15,531 nt of DNA from DASUVJ01 sp036378995 (GCA_036378995.1 DASUVJ010000030.1:1-15531); one strand, 5' to 3'; positions 1 through 7,619 are shown, counted from the first letter of the stretch. Notes: generated by a model from the letters alone, not told the origin. Numbers and translations: made by a program.

Positions 1-646
1 ATGAGTAGCCGTCAACTTCTAGGATTAACCTGTTGCCCTGGGTCTCGATACTTAGCGAGGTAAGATCGATCGGGCGGATCGAACGCTCAAGCCGCTGCAG
101 AAGCTCTTTTAGGGCACTCGCATTATTTGCATCAGTGCTGACCGCAAAACGGAAGTTAATGATATTCTCACCCACCTCGGTGTCAGCGGATGCATCCTGA
201 ACACTTTCGTCGTCCTGCGACTCGACGCCTTGTACCGGATCAACCGCAAGAGCTTCAAGCGTCAGGCCTTCGCTTGTAAGGAACTTTTCCTGGAGAGATG
301 CGCCGAGCGCCGAAGAGTTTGCCTCTGAAGGCAATGCGTCAAGCACCACCTGCACCGGTTGCGTTTCGCCGTCGAGCATTGCTTCTTTTAGTGCCTCGCT
401 CGTGTTAAGCACACGGACTTGATCCTTCAGCTCACCTACGACCTCGTTGTTCCTAACGAGTGTCGATGCGGTCTTTGATTTTTCGGCCAGTACTTTTTCG
501 TTGAACCATGCCTTTTGAAGCAAGAAGACGGATGCAACAATGGCAATTCCCACCAATGCCGAGATTCCGGCTACCCATGCGAACATCATGCGGTTCGCAT
601 TTGCGATCTGCTGTCGCTTCCGTAGTGCTGTGTCTTGTGATGCCAT
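1..646 (-). CDS. PilO-like type IV pilus inner-membrane assembly protein (partial, C-terminus outside window)
   Basis: The frame is open from the ATG at 646 to the window edge, giving 215 residues without a stop. The N-terminus is a short basic cytoplasmic tail, then one membrane segment at about residues 21-43, then an extended periplasmic part. The start follows the pilN stop by two bases and has a GGGGGA Shine-Dalgarno about nine bases upstream. Membrane topology (short tail, single TM, helical then alpha/beta region) and position directly after pilM-pilN match PilO, which pairs with PilN in the inner-membrane alignment complex of type IV pili. The sequence alone would not identify it; the call rests mainly on gene order. 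A segment rich in Asp, Glu, Ser and Gln at about residues 155-170 looks like a flexible loop. It could also be a lineage-specific protein occupying the PilO slot. Confidence 0.7.
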   Translation of the reverse strand, partial: MASQDTALRKRQQIANANRMMFAWVAGISALVGIAIVASVFLLQKAWFNEKVLAEKSKTASTLVRNNEVVGELKDQVRVLNTSEALKEAMLDGETQPVQVVLDALPSEANSSALGASLQEKFLTSEGLTLEALAVDPVQGVESQDDESVQDASADTEVGENIINFRFAVSTDANNASALKELLQRLERSIRPIDLTSLSIETQGNRLILEVDGYS

Positions 647-648
647 GA

Positions 649-1374
649 TTAGTTATCCCCCGATGCGTCGTCAGCTTTTTGCGTAAACAAACTCGTTGGA
701 ACGCCCAGGAATGAGTCGGTTACGTTCGTTTTGTTCGGTGCCACGATGCGCGCGTCACGTGATGTTCGAGCAAAGAGTTCTGCCGGATATTTGAACGTTA
801 GCGTAAATCGGAGCACCTTAGCACCCGAGGCATCTTCTCCGTAGCTTCGGTCACTGTCAGACATCTCACTCGCAAGTTCAACCGTTTTTCGTGAACCATT
901 GTCAGTAAAGTCGAATGTCGTTGCATCAATTGTCTTTTTAAAGACCTCGAGAGCCGGATAGCCGTTTGGCGCCTGAGCCTCGATTTTGATCGTGTTCTCC
1001 TCCGAGTCGAGCGCCAAGCTTGTGATCGCAACGTTGTTTGGCTCCGGCGGATTGATCGTGTTTAAGATTTCAAAGATACGTGAATCGATATTTTTATCGT
1101 CGTGAAGACCCGGCAATTTTGTAAGCTGGTTTTGAATGGTTAGCGTGTTTGAAATATCCTCTACGCTGGCAAGTTTCTGGCTTTCGTTCTTGATAGTGTT
1201 ATCTGTCAGGACGTCACGGGCTGTCTGTACGGCAAATACCCAGATAGCAAGCAGCACAACCACACCAACCGCACCGATTCCGACGATAATCGCAATCGAA
1301 ATAACGCTTGCGCGCACGCGCTGCGCTTTGAGAAGCTCTTGCTTTACATCAGGGACAAGGTTAATCTCAATCAT
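649..1374 (-). CDS. pilN: Type IV pilus assembly protein PilN
   Basis: This 241-residue protein begins with the hallmark PilN motif IEINLVP (residues 2-8), the cytoplasmic segment that in characterised systems docks into PilM. A long membrane helix follows at about residues 22-48, then a periplasmic region of about 190 residues. Its ATG overlaps the pilM TAA by one base (TAATG), so translation is probably coupled to pilM; a GAGGGG Shine-Dalgarno lies about nine bases upstream within the pilM 3' end. The length is slightly above the roughly 180-200 residues of proteobacterial PilN. Expected role: with the downstream PilO-like protein, to connect cytoplasmic PilM and the motor to the pilus assembly platform. 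The family assignment is good because motif, topology and gene order agree. Confidence 0.88.
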   Translation of the reverse strand: MIEINLVPDVKQELLKAQRVRASVISIAIIVGIGAVGVVVLLAIWVFAVQTARDVLTDNTIKNESQKLASVEDISNTLTIQNQLTKLPGLHDDKNIDSRIFEILNTINPPEPNNVAITSLALDSEENTIKIEAQAPNGYPALEVFKKTIDATTFDFTDNGSRKTVELASEMSDSDRSYGEDASGAKVLRFTLTFKYPAELFARTSRDARIVAPNKTNVTDSFLGVPTSLFTQKADDASGDN

Positions 1375-2420
1375 TACTTGTTACCCCTCTGCGCCAAGCC
1401 AACCGCTACTGAAAATTCAGTGGCGATAGCCGCGAGCTGCTGCTGGTCAGCCTGCCCCACCTTGACCTTTTGCCATGGGTTAGACGCTACGGATGAAACG
1501 CCGGTTTTTGCGGTAACATAGTCGCCGAATTTAGGAACAACGCTTGCGTAGCCCGAAAGGAAGATGCCGCCTACGGGCGTATTAGGATAACGTGTCTGAA
1601 AGAATTTAATAGATTTAACAAGTTCTGCAGCGAAGCCTTCAAGCACACTCTCAACGGCGTGGTAGACTTGTCCTTCCAGACGATCAGGCGCAAGTCCGAA
1701 CTTCAAAATAAACTGACGCGCTTGATCATCCTGAACGTTCAGGTTCTGAACAGCCGCTTTTACGAGCGAGTGAAGACCGGTCGGAATCGTGCGAACAAGA
1801 CGCGGTGCGTCGTTGTAGGTCACTACCAGGTTCGTTGATAACTCGCCTACATCAATCACCAGTCGTGCATCCTGAATTCCCGCAGGAAGCAGCGCACGGA
1901 CCATCGCGATAGGATCTGGTTCTGCGGCGATCACGTTAAGACCAAGTCCTTCGATAAACTCAAGGCGCTCTTCCGCATAGCTATTGGCTGTACTCGCAAG
2001 AAGCACTTCTTGTTGCTGCGGGTTGTGCGCAGACTGACCAAGGAGCACCCAATCGACCTTAGCCTCGTCGATAGCCATAGGAATATACTGATCGATCTGG
2101 TATTTGATCGTACTGCGAAGCTCGGCTTCGGCCATGACCGGCACATCAATAACGGTAGTGAATGTTTTTTGAGACGGTAAACCGATAGCAACGTTCTTCG
2201 TCTTAATACCGCTCTGCCCTACGGCAGTCATGATAATCTCGCCAAGTCGGCGTTCGGATTCCTTAGAACTAGCACTGGTCGTCTTTAAATCGACCGGCGC
2301 GTAACCATAATGAAGCAACGACCAAGTATCCTGGCCGCTCTCAGCAAGTTGCACCACCCGTACCGCATTGGTACCGATATCCAGTGCAAAGAAGTCGCCC
2401 ACGCCTTTTAATAATGCCAT
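1374..2420 (-). CDS. pilM: Type IV pilus assembly actin-like ATPase PilM
   Basis: PilM is a cytoplasmic FtsA/actin-fold protein that binds the N-terminus of PilN. Visible features are the phosphate-1 motif in FALDIGTNAVRVVQL near residues 11-25, a second ribonuclease-H-like motif LVIDVGELSTNLVV in the middle, and the GGIFLSGY adenosine-type motif near residue 290. An in-frame ATG also exists at 2432, but I chose 2420 (348 residues). The 2432 ATG lies inside a TATAAT -10 hexamer, whereas 2420 is preceded by AAGGG and gives the usual PilM beginning, a short lead into the phosphate-1 motif. It overlaps pilN by one base. The gene probably starts a pilM-pilN-pilO transcript from its own promoter. 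Confidence 0.9.
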   Translation of the reverse strand: MALLKGVGDFFALDIGTNAVRVVQLAESGQDTWSLLHYGYAPVDLKTTSASSKESERRLGEIIMTAVGQSGIKTKNVAIGLPSQKTFTTVIDVPVMAEAELRSTIKYQIDQYIPMAIDEAKVDWVLLGQSAHNPQQQEVLLASTANSYAEERLEFIEGLGLNVIAAEPDPIAMVRALLPAGIQDARLVIDVGELSTNLVVTYNDAPRLVRTIPTGLHSLVKAAVQNLNVQDDQARQFILKFGLAPDRLEGQVYHAVESVLEGFAAELVKSIKFFQTRYPNTPVGGIFLSGYASVVPKFGDYVTAKTGVSSVASNPWQKVKVGQADQQQLAAIATEFSVAVGLAQRGNK

Positions 2421-2430
2421 ATTGCCCTTC

Positions 2431-2460
2431 ATTATACATAAGCGGCATCAAGGATGGCAA
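2431..2460 (-). promoter_or_regulatory. Promoter of pilM operon (TTGCCA - 18 - TATAAT)
   Basis: On the minus strand a TTGCCA (2455-2460) is followed, after 18 bases, by a perfect TATAAT (2431-2436). The -10 ends only ten bases before the chosen pilM ATG, so the predicted leader is about three bases. The octamer CGCTTATG (2437-2444) directly abuts the -10 and recurs in two other promoters of this region. Confidence 0.7.
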
Positions 2461-2493
2461 GGGCTTTTGCAAACTCTGTCAAATCCACGATGC

Positions 2494-2970
2494 CTACAAA
2501 GCAGCCAGTCGCGCCAGCTCGTCGCGGAGCGCGTCCACGGATGCGACGTCCTGCAATACCACGGCGAGTCCCCTGTCAGCATCATATACACCCTCGAGCA
2601 AACGAAAATACCGCCCACCCTCCTGCGCATCACCACGCAAAATCGCATTTTTTACCAGTACATAGAGACAATTCGGGTCGATCGAGTATTCATTATGGTT
2701 TTTGATATCCGAACTGACACGAGCCATCTCCTCAGCGTCGCCCCGCTCAAGCGCATGTGCAGCATTTTTAAGCACTGACTCATCGCACACAGAAGCTACC
2801 GTCATCGCATGCGTTGAACTTTGTTTTTCTTGCTTCGTCTTTTCCTTTAAGACCACGAGACCAGCCGTCAATATGACAAGTGCAGCCACAAGAAAAATAA
2901 CAATTCGCCATTGGTTTTTCCGCATGACACGGGCGCCACCAACAGGCGTTTTTCGCTGTTTGCTATCCAA
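2494..2970 (-). CDS. Small membrane-anchored helical-repeat protein of unknown function
   Basis: I do not recognise a named family. The start is a TTG at 2970, chosen because an AAAAGGA Shine-Dalgarno sits seven bases upstream; the alternative ATG at residue 16 lacks one. The protein has 158 residues: a basic N-terminal tail, one membrane helix at about residues 22-41, a Lys/Gln/Ser-rich linker, then an extracytoplasmic alpha-helical region resembling two degenerate TPR units. Cysteines at 62 and 101 flank the first unit and could form a disulphide outside the membrane. It lies between a large exported protein and pilM on the same strand, so a role in surface or pilus assembly is plausible, but this is inference from context. 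It shares layout (TM plus short helical repeats), not clear sequence identity, with the protein at 5010-5558. Confidence 0.78.
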   Translation of the reverse strand: MDSKQRKTPVGGARVMRKNQWRIVIFLVAALVILTAGLVVLKEKTKQEKQSSTHAMTVASVCDESVLKNAAHALERGDAEEMARVSSDIKNHNEYSIDPNCLYVLVKNAILRGDAQEGGRYFRLLEGVYDADRGLAVVLQDVASVDALRDELARLAAL

Positions 2971-3001
2971 AATAAAGTCCTTTTGGTTATTCGTTACCTT
3001 T

Positions 3002-3021
3002 ATAGTAGCACAGCATAAGCG
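3002..3021 (-). promoter_or_regulatory. Extended -10 promoter upstream of the TTG-start membrane protein gene
   Basis: On the minus strand TGCTACTAT (3002-3010) is an extended -10 element. The octamer CGCTTATG (3014-3021) lies six bases further upstream. No good -35 is visible at 17-18 bases. The predicted leader to the TTG at 2970 is about 25 bases and contains the Shine-Dalgarno. The promoter sits in the 69-base gap after the 655-residue gene. Confidence 0.5.
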
Positions 3022-3039
3022 ATTTTACAGATACAAAAG

Positions 3040-5007
3040 CTAGAATCGTGGAGGCAGCTCTACCGAATAGACAGTCTGCGCTTTGCCCGCTTCACCTTCG
3101 CGGTTTCGAGCCCAAACGTAGGCGTCGCCACGAAGGTTGAATGTCTCAGCAGGATCACCGCTGGCTGAGCCAGTTCCGGAGCCTGCCGTACGACGCAGGT
3201 ACAGATGTGCTGTTTCAATCGGGCCGTTTACCGTCAACGGTCCCGAACAAATATCGATTGTCAGTGGTGCATTCGTTGCCACATCAGAGCACGTATTAAT
3301 CGTGCCATTCGTCCCGGTCGTTAGCAACCACGCGTCAATGCGGTTAACCCCACCGGTAATATTGATGGCGTTAGCAATAATAATCACCTGTGGCAATTGA
3401 TCGGCATTCGTAAAGTTATCGCTACCGCCAGGACCCTTGTAAGTAATATTGCCGTTAATAGTCACCGTGCCTGTGGCTACGATAATGATCGTCTTACCTT
3501 TGCCCGAGCCGTCCTGCCCGACATCACTTGCCGAGATAGTCGCGTTCGCACCCTTGTACGTTCCGCTGTTCAGTGAGCCCAAGTTAGCACCCGGAGCTCC
3601 GCTCGATGGATTGTTGATAAACTGCCCGGAAAGTGCCGGTCGTATCGGCAGACTATAATACCCGTAACTGTTCGCGCCACTGTTGTCGATATTTGCAAAA
3701 GTGAGCTTGTTCCATTGATCGACGGCTCCGTCATGGCCGCCATTAAGTCCTGAGCCCGATGCCATACCGCGGTTTTGGCCGATCGCAAGCAGACCATACT
3801 CGACCCAGCTGCCGAATGTCTTCATTCCACCTAAGTCTTTTCGGCTGGTCGCCGTCTCTACGTCACCGCGTACGGATATATCCCCGCCCCACACTTGCAG
3901 CTTTGGCTTTTTACTGATGATCGCGCAAAGAGGTCGTGAGTGTGCCCAGTTCCCATCCGTATTAGAACGTGGTCGAACCGACAGTGCAAAACAAACTCGC
4001 GTCCCTGCCGGCACATCTCCGACGTTAACGTCATTCGCAAGAAGTGAAGTAGTTCCTAAATTAAACGTACGATCCCCGCCCGTCACATAGTCACAAGTGG
4101 CCCCTGCCCCCTGGAAATGATTGCCTGACGCTGCACCGCCGCCGCTTTGGCATGGCGCCGTACCAGATATTGTGCCGCCCGCAACGTTGTGCGGAATAGC
4201 AGCACCCGGCTGAACAACTATTTTAGTGATTTCCCACCTTGTTGAAGCACTGGCAACATCACCTGCATCAATCACACTCGTCCTTACGTCGACTTCGGAT
4301 CCTGCTTCAATTTCGTCAGGGGTAACCGAATTGACCTGTGGCGTTAGCGTATAATTCTGCTGTTCAGGAATACCCGGTGCATCACCCATCGGGTTGGCAC
4401 AACGGCGAAGGATCTGGTACGCCATATTGTTGTTGTAGTCGAGAATACGGATGCCGGCTTCGTTTTTGTAATCTTCATAAAACGCGTCGTCATTGTTAGT
4501 ACCGTCGTTCGCAAACCCTGCGTCAACTCCCTGGTAGTAGCTGTTGATAGAGTTACTAACGTTGCCTGTCCACAAGATCTTACCGGCGGCATCAAGCGCG
4601 TACAGCCTGTCACGAAGTTCTTGCCACTCGGCAGGAGTAACCGTCCGTCCGGTTCCTGGTCCGTCGAGTCCCATCATCGTGTTATAAATAAATGCCGCAC
4701 CCGTTTCGCGCTGATTATTGCCGCTGTTATACGCAGCGATCAATAAGTTATAGAGTTCCGGCGCGCTGTTAATGCTGGTTGGAATCGCTAGGCCGCCGCT
4801 GATTTCCGGAAGAACGTTCGTTCCACCGTAATCGGCAACGTTAGTGAAGTACCCCCTGTAACAGCCTCTGCCGTGCACGGTTCCCCCATAACAGTCGGCC
4901 ATTGCCACCTGGTGGTATGTTACTGTAAACGACCCTATGGCTGCGAGTGCAAACAATACATAATGAAACGGTCGGAGTGAACGAAAAAATTCGACAGCTT
5001 TACTCAT
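3040..5007 (-). CDS. Large exported cell-surface protein, Patescibacteria type (C-terminal ELPPRF)
   Basis: This 655-residue protein starts with a basic tail and a hydrophobic segment (residues 13-30) ending in AMA-DC, a good signal peptidase I site after residue 37. After it come a Cys/Gly-rich start of the mature protein, a helical domain (about 65-210), a beta domain starting near NSVTPDEIEAGSEVDVR (about 225-365), a region KPKLQVWGGDISVRGDVE with Gly/Ser-rich repeats (about 370-490), and a beta-helix-like stretch with TVTINGNITYKG and LPQVIIIANAINI. The C-terminus, around LYLRRTAGSGTG and ending ELPPRF, resembles uncharacterised exported proteins I recall from Saccharibacteria; I cannot verify this by search. 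Its ATG lies two bases after the stop of the TPR gene, so they form one operon. Probable surface structure or adhesin near pilus genes; function unknown. Confidence 0.85.
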   Translation of the reverse strand: MSKAVEFFRSLRPFHYVLFALAAIGSFTVTYHQVAMADCYGGTVHGRGCYRGYFTNVADYGGTNVLPEISGGLAIPTSINSAPELYNLLIAAYNSGNNQRETGAAFIYNTMMGLDGPGTGRTVTPAEWQELRDRLYALDAAGKILWTGNVSNSINSYYQGVDAGFANDGTNNDDAFYEDYKNEAGIRILDYNNNMAYQILRRCANPMGDAPGIPEQQNYTLTPQVNSVTPDEIEAGSEVDVRTSVIDAGDVASASTRWEITKIVVQPGAAIPHNVAGGTISGTAPCQSGGGAASGNHFQGAGATCDYVTGGDRTFNLGTTSLLANDVNVGDVPAGTRVCFALSVRPRSNTDGNWAHSRPLCAIISKKPKLQVWGGDISVRGDVETATSRKDLGGMKTFGSWVEYGLLAIGQNRGMASGSGLNGGHDGAVDQWNKLTFANIDNSGANSYGYYSLPIRPALSGQFINNPSSGAPGANLGSLNSGTYKGANATISASDVGQDGSGKGKTIIIVATGTVTINGNITYKGPGGSDNFTNADQLPQVIIIANAINITGGVNRIDAWLLTTGTNGTINTCSDVATNAPLTIDICSGPLTVNGPIETAHLYLRRTAGSGTGSASGDPAETFNLRGDAYVWARNREGEAGKAQTVYSVELPPRF

Positions 5008-5009
5008 AA

Positions 5010-5558
5010 TCAGCGCCCTGCCTCAAGGTCGGCGACAACGCTTTCGTAGTATTTTTTATCTTCAGCTGCAAGAGGTTTAGATGGATCGATATGCTGAATC
5101 GCCTTACGGTAATAATCAAGGGCCATCGGCCTATCACCTTTTTCGCGGGCGATTTGGCCAACGAATGCCGCACTGTCCGATGTCTCCTTAAGTTGATATG
5201 CACTCACAGCGGGAGGCAGCGCGCCTGCCAAGTCCCCATTGTTATAAAGAAGCGTCGCCTTTCGGGAATAGTAAACAAATTTATCCTCATCGCTATCCGT
5301 ATCCCTAATAGCAGCGTCTAGTTCTTTTACGCCACCCTCGACATTTCCTTCAAGCGCCAATTTATCAGCACTGTCCGCCTTCTTTTCCGACGGTTTACGC
5401 TCGAGCTGCTTTGTTTGCTGTCCATTCTGGCCGGATGATGACGTGTCAGAAGATTTTGGCTGGCTTAAGATAAGTGCCGTTGCCGTACCAGCTATAATAA
5501 TGACGATAACTATAATAGCCAGGATGATTAAGCGTTTCGGGTTTTTTATATTTTTCAT
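5010..5558 (-). CDS. Membrane-anchored TPR protein of unknown function
   Basis: This 182-residue protein has a Lys/Asn-rich cytoplasmic start, one very hydrophobic membrane helix (about residues 10-32, Ile/Val rich), a Ser/Gln/Lys-rich linker to about residue 65, and then roughly three TPR-like helical pairs. The clearest pair is GDRPMALDYYRKAIQHIDPS near residues 141-160. TPR domains bind protein partners, and here the domain would face outside the cell membrane. It is the first gene of an operon whose second gene, two bases downstream, encodes the 655-residue exported protein, so assisting assembly or anchoring of that protein is a reasonable inference. It ends in TGA, evidence that TGA is a stop here. 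A weak AGGGG about 13 bases before the ATG is the only ribosome-binding candidate. Confidence 0.82.
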   Translation of the reverse strand: MKNIKNPKRLIILAIIVIVIIIAGTATALILSQPKSSDTSSSGQNGQQTKQLERKPSEKKADSADKLALEGNVEGGVKELDAAIRDTDSDEDKFVYYSRKATLLYNNGDLAGALPPAVSAYQLKETSDSAAFVGQIAREKGDRPMALDYYRKAIQHIDPSKPLAAEDKKYYESVVADLEAGR

Positions 5559-5595
5559 TTGCTAGCAGATGCCCCTACGTTATATCGATACGGCT

Positions 5596-5625
5596 ATAGT
5601 AGCATAAGCGTAAACCCCGAGGCAA
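5596..5625 (-). promoter_or_regulatory. Promoter of TPR/exported-protein operon (TTGCCT - 18 - TACTAT, extended -10)
   Basis: On the minus strand TTGCCT (5620-5625) and TACTAT (5596-5601) are 18 bases apart, with TGC directly before the -10. The CGCTTATG octamer occupies 5603-5610, its TG forming the extended -10. The leader to the ATG at 5558 would be about 32 bases. It is divergent from the ychF promoter in the same 117-base gap. Confidence 0.65.
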
Positions 5626-5659
5626 CCAGATTACGCCACTTCTTTCCCTGTTCGTAATC

Positions 5660-5668
5660 TGTTAGAAT
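5660..5668 (+). promoter_or_regulatory. Extended -10 promoter giving a leaderless ychF transcript
   Basis: TGTTAGAAT is an extended -10 element whose hexamer TAGAAT (5663-5668) ends exactly seven bases before the ATG at 5676. Transcription would therefore start at or next to the A of the start codon. No Shine-Dalgarno precedes 5676. The in-frame ATG at 5667 overlaps the -10 and would not be in this transcript. Confidence 0.6.
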
Positions 5669-5675
5669 GATAGAT

Positions 5676-6752
5676 ATGAGTCTATCTATCGGAATCGTCG
5701 GCCTGCCAAACGTCGGCAAGTCTACCCTTTTTAACGCGCTGACCAATAATGATATCTTGGCGGCGAATTACCCGTTTGCCACCATCGAGCCGAACACAGG
5801 GATTGTTCCCGTGCCTGACCCTCGTTTAAACAAGCTGGCCGATCTGTATGGATCCCAAAAAATTCTGCCCGCTACCGTCACTTTTGTCGACATCGCCGGA
5901 TTAGTCGCCGGTGCCTCTAAAGGTGAAGGTCTCGGTAATAAGTTCCTTGCGAATATTCGCCAGTGCGACGCAATCGTTCACATTGTGCGTGCGTTCGAGA
6001 ACAACGATATTGTTCACGTTGCCGACCGAGTTCACCCGGCAGATGACATCGAGATTATTAATACCGAGCTAATTCTCGCCGACCTTCAAACGATTGACGC
6101 CCGCTTACCTAAAGTCGCCAAAGAAGCAAAAGCCAGACCAGCCCTTCGCGAAACGGCCACATACCTTGAGTCACTCAAGCGCCATCTCGAAGCCGGCACA
6201 CCGCTCTCCGCCCTGCCCTCACTCGATCACGAGCATATCGCCGACCTACATCTACTAACAGCAAAACCAGTTATTTATGCATTTAACGTCGATGAAGACA
6301 CACTTTCCGATGACGCCAAAAAAGACGAGCTTACCAAACTCGTCGCGCCAAACCGTGCAATTTTTGTATGCGCGAAACTAGAGGAAGAACTAAAAGGCCT
6401 TAGCGAAACCGATGCCAAAGAGCTCCTCGAGAGTTACGGCGTACGGGAGACCGGGCTCAACCAAATGATTCACGCCGCCTACGAAACACTTGGCTTGCAG
6501 AGCTACCTGACCGCCGGTCCAAAAGAGGTGCGCGCCTGGACTATCAAACAAGGAGCAACCGCTCCGCAAGCCGCCGGGGTGATTCATACCGACTTTGAAC
6601 GTGGCTTCATCGCGGCGCAAGTTGTCGACTTTGATGATCTTATTGCCGCCGGCTCAGAAACAGCTGCCAAATCAGCCGGCAAAATGCGCACCGAAGGCAA
6701 AGAGTACATCATGCAACCGGGAGATGTCGTCGAGTTCCGCTTTAACGTCTAG
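5676..6752 (+). CDS. ychF: Redox/ribosome-associated P-loop ATPase YchF (OLA1 family)
   Basis: YchF is a universally conserved Obg-like P-loop NTPase that binds ribosomes and prefers ATP over GTP. The protein has 358 residues from the ATG at 5676. This start gives MSLSIGIVGLPNVGKST, matching the family's usual beginning, whereas the ATG at 5667 would add three residues and lies in the -10 box. Visible motifs are Walker A GLPNVGKST (residues 9-17), the G3-type switch DIAGLVAGASKGEGLGNKFL, and FNVDED, where the G4 motif is NxxE rather than NKxD, as expected for an ATP-preferring YchF. The TGS domain occupies the last 85 or so residues (from about LQSYLTAGPKEVRAWTI to the end). It is the only plus-strand gene in the window and is followed by a strong terminator. 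Confidence 0.96.
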   Translation: MSLSIGIVGLPNVGKSTLFNALTNNDILAANYPFATIEPNTGIVPVPDPRLNKLADLYGSQKILPATVTFVDIAGLVAGASKGEGLGNKFLANIRQCDAIVHIVRAFENNDIVHVADRVHPADDIEIINTELILADLQTIDARLPKVAKEAKARPALRETATYLESLKRHLEAGTPLSALPSLDHEHIADLHLLTAKPVIYAFNVDEDTLSDDAKKDELTKLVAPNRAIFVCAKLEEELKGLSETDAKELLESYGVRETGLNQMIHAAYETLGLQSYLTAGPKEVRAWTIKQGATAPQAAGVIHTDFERGFIAAQVVDFDDLIAAGSETAAKSAGKMRTEGKEYIMQPGDVVEFRFNV

Positions 6753-6755
6753 ATC

Positions 6756-6789
6756 AAATCCCCACAGCCGAAACTGTGGGGATTTTTTT
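6756..6789 (+). terminator. Rho-independent terminator of ychF
   Basis: A 12-bp stem (AAATCCCCACAG paired with CTGTGGGGATTT, loop CCGAAA) begins four bases after the ychF stop and runs into seven T residues (6783-6789). Read on the minus strand it has only a short, interrupted T tract, so it could also slow transcripts arriving from the convergent gene at 6807-7619. Confidence 0.92.
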
Positions 6790-6806
6790 ACATTTTTGTC
6801 TTTAGA

Positions 6807-7619
6807 TTACCAGCGATGGTGACCGTAGCCGTGACCGCGCATGTGAACGCGTGGAAGCATTTCAACTTCACTTGCAACCGTGCCTTCAATACCAGGCATG
6901 TTTGCGACGTCTTGGCGCTCGCCATTATAAACGACACCCATTACCCACTTGTTCTTAAACGAAGTGTCAACGCGCTTTGTGGTCTGAGCAATTCGGTATC
7001 CGCGTGGGATAGTAATGTCAGAACGTGCGCTGTCGTTGTAACGAGCTGGCGTTGCCGATTCGTTAAACTCACCTGAACGGTCGTACGAACGTGGCAGCAT
7101 GTACGTGTCACCCTCGAGCGTAGCTGGGCTACACGTTGGGTGCGGCAATACTACCTTGTACGTTACTGTGCGGTGAATCTTGTCGAACGACACCGTTCCA
7201 GTCAAGCCGTTGAGGTTAGACTGGCATGGGTTGTCGACTGGGTCGACCGTGACTGTTACCATTGCGGTATCTGATGCTTTTCCGTCAGAGATAGTGTACG
7301 AAAAGTTATCCAAACCTTTGTAGCCGGAGTTTGGCGTGTAACGAAGACCGCCCTCAGGTGATTTTTTCACTTCACCGTTTGCCGGCTGTGTAAAGTTTGT
7401 GACTTTGCGGTTGGTACCCAGATCGTTGCCAAGCACGTTGACATTAACCGTGGATTCTTGATCTACCTTCGCGACATCATCAACGGCATCGACTGCCATT
7501 ACTTCGGACGATACCGTTACGTCGGTTGGTTCTGTTGTGGCCGAAGCTGTGTATGAAACACCTCCCACTACGGCAAACATTGCTACAAGTACTGCGACTG
7601 CTCTCTTTTGAACACTCAT
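6807..7619 (-). CDS. Secreted Ig-like (Big_9/cadherin-type) domain protein with His-rich C-terminus
   Basis: This is a 270-residue exported protein. The start is set at 7619 because AAGGGGAG lies five bases upstream and the resulting N-terminus (MSVQKRAVAVLVAMFAVVGG) is a clean signal peptide with likely cleavage after ASA near residue 27. The frame extends upstream to an ATG at 7688, but that ATG is part of the promoter -10. Residues about 43-125 form a bacterial Ig-like domain of the Big_9/VCBS kind: AVDDVAKVDQESTVNVNVLGND, then ANGEV, RYTPNSGYKGLDNFSYTISDG and a final VTVTV strand. The following part (about 130-255) is unrecognised and contains two Cys. The last residues, HMRGHGYGHHRW, are rich in His and aromatic residues. 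Such proteins usually act as adhesins or surface-layer parts; the exact role is unknown. Confidence 0.85.
   Translation of the reverse strand: MSVQKRAVAVLVAMFAVVGGVSYTASATTEPTDVTVSSEVMAVDAVDDVAKVDQESTVNVNVLGNDLGTNRKVTNFTQPANGEVKKSPEGGLRYTPNSGYKGLDNFSYTISDGKASDTAMVTVTVDPVDNPCQSNLNGLTGTVSFDKIHRTVTYKVVLPHPTCSPATLEGDTYMLPRSYDRSGEFNESATPARYNDSARSDITIPRGYRIAQTTKRVDTSFKNKWVMGVVYNGERQDVANMPGIEGTVASEVEMLPRVHMRGHGYGHHRW

Noticed and set aside
2384..2778. Overlapping plus-strand frames opposite the small membrane protein and the pilM promoter
   Set aside because: No start signals or domains; they are antisense to a frame with TTG start, good ribosome-binding site and TM segment.
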